8,118 bases of DNA from a bacterium (GTDB lineage Bacteria; UBA9089; UBA9088; JAGUXG01), in assembly GCA_030018505.1 (NCBI GenBank), contig JASEHO010000068.1:1-8118 (forward strand). The letters run 5' to 3'. Position 1 is the first letter of the stretch. Each line of letters starts with the position of its first letter. The notes beneath the pieces were generated by a model, which saw only the letters and a list, made by a program, of their open reading frames with translations, was not told where the DNA came from and ran no database searches. This document shows positions 1-6,384 of this stretch, piece after piece. The translations under genes were made by a program, and so were the position numbers.

Positions 1-107
1 CTTTAGCCTTATTTTTGTCAAAGAACATCCCTTACAAAATTTGCACCAGTCTCGATTTCTTTTACGATGTATCCAGGGGGATTTTGAAGATACAGGATAA
101 ATAGAAG

Positions 108-131
108 GTCGCCTGCGTCCTCGCAGTCGCC
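108..131. repeat. GC-rich short hairpin with flanking direct repeat
   Basis: CTGCG (113-117) and CGCAG (122-126) form a 5-bp stem with a 4-base loop. GTCGCC occurs on both sides (108-113 and 126-131). The block is a GC-rich island in AT-rich spacer. No T-run follows, so a terminator is unlikely. It may be a fragment of a dispersed repeat or a decayed gene end. Confidence 0.3.
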
Positions 132-201
132 CAAAAGCCTAAAAGGAACTCACCTTTATCGCCTTTATAAAAATTATTCATATTCATTTATATCAAAGAA
201 G

Positions 202-231
202 GTTAACCGACACAGTCGTCTGTTTTTTAAC
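202..231. terminator. Possible weak hairpin with T-run
   Basis: ACAG (212-215), loop TCGT and CTGT (220-223) form a 4-bp stem followed by a T-run. Outer arms GTTAA (202-206) and TTAAC (227-231) could extend the pairing across an internal loop. The stem is short and poor in GC. It could end a plus-strand transcript entering from the left edge, but the call is weak. Confidence 0.2.
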
Positions 232-312
232 GAAAGATGTTGGAAGGGGGATTGTCGTCTCTAATCTTTGGTTCTTCAAATTCAGAGAGCCTTATTTGTT
301 GTTTTGCTAAAA

Positions 313-337
313 GTCGGGGAAGATGTGCCGTCCCCAC
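313..337. repeat. GGGGA/TCCCC hairpin, REP-like
   Basis: GGGGA (316-320) pairs with TCCCC (331-335) around a 10-base loop, and GT/AC at 313-314 and 336-337 can extend the stem past one bulged base. Read on the minus strand it contains GTGGGGACGGCACATC. That resembles short GGGGAC-containing palindromes I associate with IS200-like (Y1 transposase) REP elements. The resemblance is from memory only, and no transposase is visible here. Confidence 0.3.
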
Positions 338-344
338 TATTTGT

Positions 345-374
345 TTGCATTTATTCGTTTGAAGAGCTTAAAAT
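345..374 (+). promoter_or_regulatory. Possible promoter for the 403 microprotein gene
   Basis: TAAAAT at 369-374 matches five of six -10 positions. A poor -35 (TTGCAT, 345-350) lies 18 bases upstream. Initiation would fall near 381, giving a leader of about 22 bases that includes the ribosome binding site. The weak -35 makes this tentative. Confidence 0.3.
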
Positions 375-402
375 ATAGCAATAAACTTAAAGGAGGAAAA
401 CT

Positions 403-507
403 ATGGCTAAAGGTCAAGATGCAAAAAAAGATGTAAAAAAGAAAGCCGAAAAGACATTGAAAGAGAAAAGGCTAGCGAAAAAAGCAAAGAAGAAAGAAAG
501 TAAGTAA
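403..507 (+). CDS. Lysine-rich 34-residue microprotein, function unknown
   Basis: A short open frame starts at ATG 403 and ends with TAA at 505-507. An excellent Shine-Dalgarno (AAAGGAGG, 389-396) sits 6 bases before the ATG. The product is 34 residues, 15 of them lysine plus one arginine, with evenly scattered Glu and Ala. The segment TLKEKRLAKKAKKK (residues 18-31) suggests a basic helix. It has no Cys, no aromatic residue and no membrane segment. From memory, similar tiny proteins beginning MAKG and containing a TLKEKR-type stretch are predicted in many bacteria without a known role. The charge suggests nucleic acid or ribosome contact, but that is inference. The gene stands alone, converging on the large TPR membrane gene. 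The ribosome binding site and biased composition argue against a chance frame. Confidence 0.7.
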   Translation: MAKGQDAKKDVKKKAEKTLKEKRLAKKAKKKESK

Positions 508-514
508 TTCTCCA

Positions 515-538
515 ATAATTTTTAGCCAGGCAAACCAA
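515..538 (+). repeat. Dispersed repeat box (half element)
   Basis: TTTAGCCAGGCAAACCAA at 521-538 matches 8044-8061 at 17 of 18 positions. The bases just before it (TAATT...) resemble the GTAACTA end that precedes the box at 8037. It looks like a degenerate first half of the same repeat family, just left of the more complete element at 563-695. Confidence 0.6.
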
Positions 539-562
539 CCAAGAAGAGCAAAAGTAGCTGTT

Positions 563-695
563 GTAACACTTTACTCATTTGAAGTATGGTAATCAGGTAA
601 TCGGTAACAACCAATGGATACCTTTCTTTACCGATTACCGGTAACCGATAACCTCTTACTATTTACCTTACACTTCTATCTCGGTAAACAGTTAC
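563..695. repeat. MITE-like palindromic element A with heptad tandem core
   Basis: The left end reads GTAACACTTTAC...GAAGT...GGTAA. The right end, read on the minus strand, begins GTAACTGTTTACC...GAAGT...GGTAA, so the ends form an imperfect terminal inverted repeat. The core is built of 7-base units: GGTAATC at 588-594 and 596-602, then GGTAAC; on the other side CTTTACC, GATTACC, GGTAACC, GATAACC in register at 626-653. The first 26-base block (561-586) matches 4119-4144 at 23 positions. The right end overlaps the stop codon of the gene at 692-2818. No coding frame and no clear target duplication is visible. Confidence 0.6.
596..639. repeat. Perfect 12-bp inverted repeat inside element A
   Basis: GGTAATCGGTAA (596-607) and TTACCGATTACC (628-639) are perfect complements around a 20-base loop, and the decamer TTACCGGTAA at 635-644 is itself a perfect palindrome. 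The hairpin lies between two converging genes and could reduce read-through, but no T-run follows on either strand, so it is not called as an intrinsic terminator. Confidence 0.65.
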
Positions 696-2818
696 CTTTT
701 TTTGAGCTGGTCTATTATCTTCTTCATCTCATCATCTGGTCTTAGGTCTTGTGCCTTGTTGAGATAAAAGAGTGCAGATTTATTCTTCTTTTCCAAAGAA
801 TAGAAAAAGCCAAGATTTCTATAGGCTTCAAAATTTTTGGGGTCAAGTGAAATAATCTTCTTGGTATGCTTGACAAACCCCTCTTTCTTTCTATTCATCC
901 AGTATCGATGGCTAAGCTCTTTATGCAGAGCCAAAAGCAGTTCAAAGTTTGTGCAAAGCTCATCCATCTCAGTAAAGACCTTCTCTGCTTCTTTCTCCTT
1001 TCCTTTATCAAGTAAGATAGAGCCTAACTGCTTTGCATTTAAGAAGAGCCTTTCATCCTCTGGAAAGCCTTTTAGTCCTCTTAAAAAGGCATCTGCCGCC
1101 TCTTTATACATTCCCTTATTAGCATAAATTGCCCCAAGATTATTATAGGTGTTCCCCATATATGGATTTATTCGAACAGACTCCTCATATATGGGCAGTG
1201 CCTTGTCTATTTGACCCTTCATTTCATAGCCCATACCAAGGATAGATAGCAGAATACCATCATTTGGAAAGAGCTTTGTAGCTTTGCTCATCTCCTCAAT
1301 TATCTTATCCGGCCAGATGCCACCCTCATTTTTTCCTCTCTCCACAAGGTAGATTCCATAATTCTCTCTGTAATCACGGCAGAATGGGTTGAGCTTTATA
1401 GCCTTTTCATATTCATTCTTTCTAAAGGCTATATCCGCAGAATAGGTATTCTTTATAAGAATTCCTAAGACAGCTATCGGGACAAGCAACAAAAGAAGAC
1501 CATATCTTTTAGCAGAAACAGACTTTGCTTTTGGTTTTATATAGAGGAAGGAGAGTCCCATCATAACCCAAAATAACGAAGAGATAGATGAAAGCCCGAA
1601 ACTGAAGAGGTTTTGAACAAGATACCCTAAACAGCTTGCTGAAATGCCGAGCAAGGCTACCTTCTCAGGAAAACCTACCTTAATAATCCTCTTTATGGAG
1701 AAGATAAAGAAGGCAAAAATTAGGCAGTAGTAAGCAAAAAACCCGAGGAGCCCGCGGGTTACGGATGTATCAAATATCTCATTATGCAACCTGTCTTCAT
1801 ACTCAAAGGGAAAGTCCCGCGTGTAGTTTTGATAGAGATAGTATGGATAGGTTATTCCTATTGCCTCAGGGCCTACGCCAAGGATAGGGTTATCCTTTAC
1901 CATAGTGATGCCTGTCTTCCACATCATCAGCCTTGCGCCAAAGGAGCCTTTGAACCTCTGACCTTCTTCTGTCTTTTTTGCAGAAACTTCGGTAAACCTT
2001 TCCACTACTGATGTTCCTCCACCCCTCAGGTTATACCATAAAAAGGGAATTATGACTATCAAGAATAGGATGGCCAGCCTTTTTATCGGAAGGTTCTTTC
2101 TAAGAAAGAGAAGAGAGATGACGAGAACAAGCACTGCCTCAAAGAAGAGCCCAACATAACAGGCGCGGGTATTGGCAAAGATGAAACCGAGAGTAATGAT
2201 AAAGAAAGAGATGCCATACAGCAAAACAAGCCAGCCTCTTTTTGCAAGCACAAATAGAGTTAGGGCTAAGGGCAGTGTCATAATCGTATAAGCACCAAAG
2301 AAAACAGGGTTTCCAAAGGTAGAGACAACCCTATCCTTACTGAAACCTCCCCACTCAAGGTGCAAAATATTCATCTCATAATGCTGGGTGATACCAAGTC
2401 CAGCAGAGAGAACCCCTGCCAAAACAACCACATTTATTATTCTTTTGGTAGCCTCTTTTTCTAAAAGGTTTATGATAGCATAAAATAGAAATAGATAGTT
2501 TATAAGGGTAGTAAGACCTTCCTGCCTTTCATAAGAGCCAAAGAAAGAAAGGATTGGGCTTCTTCCAAATATTGTGGAAAGGATTGTACAAGAAAGATAG
2601 GCAAGGATGGGAATATCAAGGCTTGTCCTCACAAATTTTTCCTTAAAATAGGTTAGCCTTATTATCCACAAGGAGGCAATTAAAAGAGAGATAGCTCGTA
2701 AAAGCGTTGTCTTGCTTACCCCAAAGGTAGAGCTTATCTTTGTATCCATAAATAGAGGCAAGCCAAAAAGGAGCAAGCAGAAGAGGATTTGTGAGAGGAT
2801 AGATAATGCCTTTTTCAT
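692..2818 (-). CDS. O-antigen ligase/polymerase-like membrane protein with TPR tail
   Basis: A 708-residue protein with about 13 hydrophobic segments in residues 7-456 and tetratricopeptide repeats in about 460-696. The membrane part fits the Wzy_C/O-antigen ligase family. It has YERQEG near 96-101, FGNPVFFGAY near 168-177, NTRA near 216-219, and a large outside loop (about 263-350) with GVGPEA (314-319) and HN at 345-346, then RGLLGFFAYY. Such proteins join or polymerise undecaprenyl-linked glycans at the outer face of the inner membrane; some transfer glycans to proteins instead, and the sequence cannot separate these. The best TPR units are about 521-588 and 661-696, probably for protein contacts. 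The start is ATG 2818 with no Shine-Dalgarno and a promoter only about 10 bases away. No glycosyltransferase neighbours are visible. The stop lies inside repeat element A. Confidence 0.85.
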   Translation of the reverse strand: MKKALSILSQILFCLLLFGLPLFMDTKISSTFGVSKTTLLRAISLLIASLWIIRLTYFKEKFVRTSLDIPILAYLSCTILSTIFGRSPILSFFGSYERQEGLTTLINYLFLFYAIINLLEKEATKRIINVVVLAGVLSAGLGITQHYEMNILHLEWGGFSKDRVVSTFGNPVFFGAYTIMTLPLALTLFVLAKRGWLVLLYGISFFIITLGFIFANTRACYVGLFFEAVLVLVISLLFLRKNLPIKRLAILFLIVIIPFLWYNLRGGGTSVVERFTEVSAKKTEEGQRFKGSFGARLMMWKTGITMVKDNPILGVGPEAIGITYPYYLYQNYTRDFPFEYEDRLHNEIFDTSVTRGLLGFFAYYCLIFAFFIFSIKRIIKVGFPEKVALLGISASCLGYLVQNLFSFGLSSISSLFWVMMGLSFLYIKPKAKSVSAKRYGLLLLLVPIAVLGILIKNTYSADIAFRKNEYEKAIKLNPFCRDYRENYGIYLVERGKNEGGIWPDKIIEEMSKATKLFPNDGILLSILGMGYEMKGQIDKALPIYEESVRINPYMGNTYNNLGAIYANKGMYKEAADAFLRGLKGFPEDERLFLNAKQLGSILLDKGKEKEAEKVFTEMDELCTNFELLLALHKELSHRYWMNRKKEGFVKHTKKIISLDPKNFEAYRNLGFFYSLEKKNKSALFYLNKAQDLRPDDEMKKIIDQLKKR

Positions 2819-2828
2819 TATACAAAGA

Positions 2829-2858
2829 AGTATAACGCCATTTTTCTCTTTGTGTCAA
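2829..2858 (-). promoter_or_regulatory. Sigma70-type promoter for the O-antigen ligase-like gene
   Basis: On the minus strand an exact TTGACA (2858-2853) and TATACT (2834-2829) are 18 bases apart. Initiation about 7 bases past the -10 falls near 2821-2822, only 3-4 bases before ATG 2818. No ribosome binding site exists or could fit, so the mRNA would be effectively leaderless. Confidence 0.6.
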
Positions 2859-2871
2859 TACTTAGTAAGTA
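2859..2871. promoter_or_regulatory. Palindrome between divergent promoters, possible operator
   Basis: TACTTA-G-TAAGTA is a perfect 13-base interrupted palindrome. It abuts the minus-strand -35 box (2853-2858) and lies 9 bases from the plus-strand -35 (2881-2886), close to the midpoint of the two start codons. It is well placed for a dimeric regulator acting on both genes. No regulator gene is in the window, and a short palindrome can occur by chance. Confidence 0.3.
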
Positions 2872-2880
2872 AGACAAAGT

Positions 2881-2910
2881 TTGACATATACAGGATAAAT
2901 CAGATATTCT
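2881..2910 (+). promoter_or_regulatory. Sigma70-type promoter for moeA
   Basis: An exact TTGACA at 2881-2886 and TATTCT at 2905-2910 (4 of 6 to the -10 consensus) are 18 bases apart. Initiation 7-8 bases later falls at 2917-2918, that is on the GTG start codon of moeA or the base before it, which predicts a leaderless message. Confidence 0.5.
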
Positions 2911-2917
2911 TATCGCA

Positions 2918-4132
2918 GTGACTTTTGAAGATGCTTTTTCTAAGGTTATAGATAGTGTTAAGAGGCTTCCTCCAGAAGAAGTGGATCTGCTTTCTGGCTT
3001 AGGTTGCGTTTTAGCTGGTGATATAAAAGCAAGGTTTGATATACCGCCTTTTGATAAGTCTGCGATGGATGGGTATGCTGTCCGCTCTGAAGACCTTTCT
3101 TCTCAAAATGAGCTTTTGTGTATAGGAGAGTTGCCAGCTGGAATTTTCCAGAAATTTGTCGTCAATAAGGGTGAATGTGTTCGGATTATGACAGGCTCAC
3201 CTCTGCCTTCTGGTGCAGATGCTGTGGTGATGAAGGAAGATACAGAAGAAAAGAAAGAAAGGATAAGGATACTGAAGCCTCTTAGACCACTGGAAAATGT
3301 ATGCTCAAAGGGTGAAGATATCCAGAAAGGAGATATTGTTCTTTCTCATGGGAGTTTGCTCAAAGCCATTGAGATCTCCTTGGCCGCAAGTTTAGGATAT
3401 ACTAAGGTAAAGATATATCGCAGGCCTAAAGTGAGTATTCTTGCCACAGGCAATGAGATAATCGAGCCAGGAGAAGCTATTAGCTTTGGAAAGATATTTA
3501 ATAGCAACTCCTATCTCCTAATCTCTATCCTCTCCTTAATGAAAATCCCTTATACCTATCTTGGAATAGCCAAAGATAATGAAGATGGGTTAAGAAGCAA
3601 GATAGAAGAAGGGCTAAAGAGCGACCTGTTTATCCTGTCTGGAGGTGTCTCTGTTGGAGATTATGACCTTGTGCCAAAGGTTCTTTCTGTGTATAATGTA
3701 AAAAAGATATTCCATGGCATCTCCATAAAACCAGGAAAGCCAGTATTTTTTGGCAAGACCAAGAAGTGTTTTGTCTTTGGTCTGCCAGGAAATCCCGTCT
3801 CTGTCTTTGTTGGTTTTCTGCTCTTCATAAAGCCCGCATTAGATAAGATGATGGGAAGGAGACCAGACTTAGATATTCAAAAGGGTAGGCTGACTGTGGA
3901 TTATCACCAAAAGCCTGGCAGAAAGCAGTTTTTTCCAGTAAAGGCTATCTTTGATGAAGGGTGGCTTGTAACACCAATAAAAGACTATCACGGCTCAGCG
4001 GATTTAGCCTCCCTTTCCGAAGCAAATGGATTTATGATAGCAGACAGCGAAACATCGCATCTTCCAAAGGGTGCTAATGTAGAATTTATATATCTACAAA
4101 CAACAGACACTGCAAAACTTGTAACACTTTAG
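2918..4132 (+). CDS. moeA: Molybdopterin molybdenumtransferase MoeA
   Basis: MoeA inserts molybdate into adenylylated molybdopterin in the last step of molybdenum cofactor synthesis, in the cytoplasm. All expected motifs are present in 404 residues, the usual length: PPFDKSAMDGYAV (43-55), GEDI (132-135), ILATGNE (174-180), NSNSYL (195-200), SGGVSVGDYD (241-250), KPGKP (271-275), LPGNPVS (289-295), and the C-terminal beta domain with GRKQFFP and SADLASLSEANG. The start is GTG 2918. An in-frame TGA at 2882-2884 and the absence of any other NTG codon leave no alternative, and there is no Shine-Dalgarno, so translation is probably leaderless. The C-terminus runs about ten residues past where the family normally ends, and the last codons (Val-Thr-Leu-stop) lie inside dispersed repeat B. 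No other molybdenum cofactor gene is in view. Confidence 0.95.
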   Translation: MTFEDAFSKVIDSVKRLPPEEVDLLSGLGCVLAGDIKARFDIPPFDKSAMDGYAVRSEDLSSQNELLCIGELPAGIFQKFVVNKGECVRIMTGSPLPSGADAVVMKEDTEEKKERIRILKPLRPLENVCSKGEDIQKGDIVLSHGSLLKAIEISLAASLGYTKVKIYRRPKVSILATGNEIIEPGEAISFGKIFNSNSYLLISILSLMKIPYTYLGIAKDNEDGLRSKIEEGLKSDLFILSGGVSVGDYDLVPKVLSVYNVKKIFHGISIKPGKPVFFGKTKKCFVFGLPGNPVSVFVGFLLFIKPALDKMMGRRPDLDIQKGRLTVDYHQKPGRKQFFPVKAIFDEGWLVTPIKDYHGSADLASLSEANGFMIADSETSHLPKGANVEFIYLQTTDTAKLVTL

Positions 4133-4297
4133 CCATCTGAAGTAACCGAGTAAAGTTCAATGTAAAATGTAAAATTAGCAATTAGCATCTTAAAATTATT
4201 CCTCTTCTTCAAAAGTTAATTGCTAATTGCTCATTGATAATTTTGCAATAAATTCCCTTTTACTTAGTTGTTGCTTCATTCCCAGGTAAATAGTTAC
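4121..4297. repeat. MITE-like palindromic element B between converging genes
   Basis: The left end reads GTAACACTTTAGCC and the right end on the minus strand reads GTAACTATTTACC. Both run inward through TAAA/GGAATT-type sequence into heptads (TGTAAAA at 4161-4167 and 4168-4174, then TTAGCAA, TTAGCAT). AGCAATTAGCA (4177-4187) and TGCTAATTGCT (4221-4231) form an 11-bp perfect stem with a 33-base loop. The minus-strand half 4259-4215 matches 8072-8116 at 40 of 45 positions. The left end supplies the last three codons and stop of moeA; the right end begins on the last base of the rpsI stop. It may slow transcription from both sides, but no strong T-run is present. Confidence 0.65.
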
Positions 4298-4695
4298 TAT
4301 CTCTTCGCCCACTGGAAGCCTCGTCTTCTTCCATAAAGCCCATATTTCTTCCGTTCATGCACCCTGTCGTCGCGAGTAAGAAGACCATTTTTGCGTAAGA
4401 TTGGTTGAAGCTCTTGGTTTGCTTTTGTAAGGGCCCTGGCTATCCCATGCCTTATTGCATCAGCTTGTCCAGCTACCCCTCCACCCCTCACATTTACAAA
4501 TATATCAAACTTATCCATTGTCGAGGTGATCGTTAATGGTCTAAGCACATTTGGCCTGAACCACTCTGCTCTACCACCGAAGTATTCTACAAAATCCCTC
4601 TTATTTACAATAATCTTACCTTCTCCTCTGATAAGCCTCACCCTGGCTGTTGCCTCTCTTCTTCTTCCTGTTCCCCAAAAGTATTTTTCTTCCAT
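4297..4695 (-). CDS. rpsI: 30S ribosomal protein S9
   Basis: S9 binds the head of the small ribosomal subunit, and its C-terminal tail reaches the P-site tRNA. The 132 residues match the usual length. The N-terminal GTGRRREATARVRL (residues 8-21) and central VNVRGGGVAGQADAIRHG (67-84) are family signatures, and the protein ends in the characteristic basic tail with terminal Lys-Arg. The start ATG 4695 is preceded by GAGGTG four bases away. The gene follows rplM with one base between the rplM stop and this start, the classical L13-S9 operon. Its stop TAG touches the right end of repeat element B. Confidence 0.97.
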   Translation of the reverse strand: MEEKYFWGTGRRREATARVRLIRGEGKIIVNKRDFVEYFGGRAEWFRPNVLRPLTITSTMDKFDIFVNVRGGGVAGQADAIRHGIARALTKANQELQPILRKNGLLTRDDRVHERKKYGLYGRRRGFQWAKR

Positions 4696-4696
4696 A

Positions 4697-5104
4697 TTAC
4701 ACCTCTAAAATCTCTGGTTTCTGTGCAACCTGTTTATGCTCAGGTCCAGTATAGACCTTCAGCTTCTTAAATATCTTTCTTCCAAGTGTATTGTGGGGAA
4801 GCATTCCCTTTACAGCCTTTTCAATTATCTTTCTTGGATTTCTCTCTTTAAGTTGGCTGTAGGTAAGGGTTTTTAAGCCCCCAGGATAGCCTGAGTGTTT
4901 GTGATAGAGCTTGTCTTGTTCTTTCTTCCCGCTAACTAATATCTTCTCAGCGTTCACCACAATAACATAATCACCTAAGTCCATATTGGGCGCGTAAGAT
5001 GGTTTATGCTTTCCCAGAAGTATTCTGGTGACAGGCGAAGCTACTCTACCCAATCTTACACCTGCTGCGTCAACCACATACCATTTTTTTTCTATTGTCT
5101 TCAT
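4697..5104 (-). CDS. rplM: 50S ribosomal protein L13
   Basis: L13 is an early-assembling large-subunit protein that binds 23S rRNA. At 135 residues it is slightly shorter than the usual 140-145, but the ends are intact. Visible signatures are WYVVDAAGVRLGRVAS (8-23), LGKHKPSYAPNMDLGDYVIV (30-49), YHKHSGYPGG (67-76) and the segment VKGMLPHNTLGRKIFKKLKVY (98-118). The start ATG 5104 has a strong AGGAGGA six bases upstream. It is transcribed ahead of rpsI and has its own promoter in the gap behind thiC. Read-through from the upstream genes is also possible because no terminator is visible in that gap. Confidence 0.97.
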   Translation of the reverse strand: MKTIEKKWYVVDAAGVRLGRVASPVTRILLGKHKPSYAPNMDLGDYVIVVNAEKILVSGKKEQDKLYHKHSGYPGGLKTLTYSQLKERNPRKIIEKAVKGMLPHNTLGRKIFKKLKVYTGPEHKQVAQKPEILEV

Positions 5105-5132
5105 TTTGTCTCCTCCTATTTTAGAAGGTCAT

Positions 5133-5161
5133 AGTATAACTTTCTTGCCACATTTTGTCCA
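5133..5161 (-). promoter_or_regulatory. Promoter for the rplM-rpsI operon
   Basis: On the minus strand TGGACA (5161-5156, 5 of 6) and TATACT (5138-5133, 5 of 6) have the ideal 17-base spacing. Initiation near 5126 gives a leader of about 22 bases with a strong Shine-Dalgarno. The promoter fills the 60-base gap between thiC and rplM and lets the ribosomal genes be expressed apart from the upstream genes. Confidence 0.65.
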
Positions 5162-5164
5162 CAA

Positions 5165-6382
5165 TCATTTTTTTTGAGGCGGAACAGTCTTAAAAACACA
5201 GTAGTTTCCACACATACTACAAGGCTCTTTTTCCTTCATTGCCCAGAATTTCATAGGGTCTAAAGCAAAATCTCTCTGCTTTTTCCAGTCAAGGCTTGCC
5301 CTTGCTTCTGACATTCTGTCATCCTGCTCTCTATCCCGACCCTTGGCAATATCGCCAGCATGGGCAGCAATCTTTGCCGAGATTACTCCAAGTTTTACAT
5401 CCTCTTCTCTCGGAAGGCCAAGATGCTCTGCTGGTGTTACATAGCAGAGAAAGTCTGCCCCAGCCCAAGAAGCCAAAGCTCCTCCTATCGCTGAGGTGAT
5501 GTGGTCATAGCCAGGGGCAATGTCTGTGACCAATGGCCCCAAAAGATATAGCGGTGCATTATGAGTGATCTTCTTTGCCATTTTCACATTTGCCTCTATA
5601 TGATGGAGTGGAAGATGACCAGGTCCTTCTATCATCACCGAGACACCAGATTCCCTTGCCACCTGTGTCAGTTCACCTAAGTTTATAAGCTCTCCTATCT
5701 GAGCCTCATCTGTAGCATCAGCTAAGCATCCTGGTCGCAAGCTATCACCTAAGCTCAGGCAGAGATTATGCTTCTTAGCTATCTTTAGGAGACTATCAAA
5801 GTTTTCGTAGAGCGGATTCTCCTCTTTATTCTTTCTCATCCAAGTCCAAAGGATAGAACCACCCCTGCTGACAACAGGCATCTTCCTTTTCTCTGCTAAC
5901 AAAAGGAGATTAGAGGTTATACCAGCGTGAATAGTCATAAAACTAACCCCATCCTCTGCCTGCTCTTCTATGGTCTCAAGGATTGCAGATAGGGTCATAT
6001 TCTCCGGTTTGCCACAAGATTTTACTGCCTGATAGATAGGAACTGTGCCAAAAGGAAGAAGGCAATCCTCCATTAACCTTCTTCTAATCCTGGTGATATC
6101 TCCTCCAACAGATAGATCCATAATGGTATCAGCGCCAGCAAAGATTGCAGAACTTAATTTTCCGAGTTCTTCTTTGATGGAAATTTTTTTAGGAGATGTG
6201 CCGATGTTTGCGTTCACCTTTGTTCGCAGCCCCTTTCCTACACCACAGGGTTTTTCACCCCTTAAGATGACAATCAAGCCTTTCTTTATGCCATCTCTGA
6301 TAAAGTCTGGAGCAAGACCTTCGTCTTTGGCAATAAGCTCTATCTCTCTCATATTTTCAGTATAGACTTTTAAGTATTTCAA
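5165..6382 (-). CDS. thiC: Phosphomethylpyrimidine synthase ThiC
   Basis: ThiC is a radical SAM enzyme that rearranges aminoimidazole ribotide into hydroxymethylpyrimidine phosphate for thiamine. Motifs, numbered from the upstream TTG at 6388: RTKVNANIGTS (55-65), DLSVGGD (91-97), GTVPIYQA (114-121), FMTIHAGI (150-157), VSRGGS (173-178), LGDSLRPGC (213-221), EGPGHLP (254-260), TDIAPGYDHITSAIGGA (288-304) and the C-terminal cluster motif CSMCGNYC (390-397). The spacing is Cys-x2-Cys-x3-Cys, which I recall for short-form ThiC; the long form has x4. At about 405 residues it is the short form without the long N-terminal domain. Two TTG starts compete. AGAGAGG lies six bases from 6382 and touches 6388, so 6382 is preferred. 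It follows the flhB-like gene with almost no gap, and there is no room for a TPP riboswitch. Confidence 0.96.
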   Translation of the reverse strand: MKYLKVYTENMREIELIAKDEGLAPDFIRDGIKKGLIVILRGEKPCGVGKGLRTKVNANIGTSPKKISIKEELGKLSSAIFAGADTIMDLSVGGDITRIRRRLMEDCLLPFGTVPIYQAVKSCGKPENMTLSAILETIEEQAEDGVSFMTIHAGITSNLLLLAEKRKMPVVSRGGSILWTWMRKNKEENPLYENFDSLLKIAKKHNLCLSLGDSLRPGCLADATDEAQIGELINLGELTQVARESGVSVMIEGPGHLPLHHIEANVKMAKKITHNAPLYLLGPLVTDIAPGYDHITSAIGGALASWAGADFLCYVTPAEHLGLPREEDVKLGVISAKIAAHAGDIAKGRDREQDDRMSEARASLDWKKQRDFALDPMKFWAMKEKEPCSMCGNYCVFKTVPPQKK

Positions 6383-6384
6383 TG

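Larger units (their letters stand above)
1..402. other. Left-edge region without a supportable gene
   Basis: No coding region can be defended here. Two plus-strand frames are open from the left edge to stops near 98-100 and 102-104. One minus-strand frame is open from about 140 leftward and contains a Cys-x2-Cys-x2-Cys run near 15-35. None has a ribosome binding site or a recognisable domain, and they contradict each other; one could be the tail or head of a gene outside the window. The rest holds three short hairpins (108-131, 202-231, 313-337) and, at its right end, a possible promoter and a clear ribosome binding site for the microprotein gene at 403. Confidence 0.5.

Noticed and set aside
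91..102. TACAGGATAAAT repeated at 2889-2900
   Set aside because: One shared 12-mer is expected by chance in about 8 kb of AT-rich sequence, and the flanks do not match.
1..104. Open frames from the left edge as a truncated gene
   Set aside because: Two plus-strand frames and one minus-strand frame are open at the same time. None shows a recognisable motif or start signal, so no product can be named.
596..639. Intrinsic terminator at the 12-bp inverted repeat
   Set aside because: The loop is 20 bases and no T-run follows on either strand. The repeat is better explained by the heptad element.
2817..2822. Perfect TATAAT on the minus strand overlapping the start codon of the O-antigen ligase-like gene
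   Set aside because: No -35 lies at a proper distance, and initiation would fall inside the gene past its start. The TTGACA/TATACT pair upstream explains transcription better.
4121..4297. CRISPR array from repeated AATTAGCAATT-type units
   Set aside because: The units are 7 bases, contiguous and degenerate, with no spacers and no cas genes.
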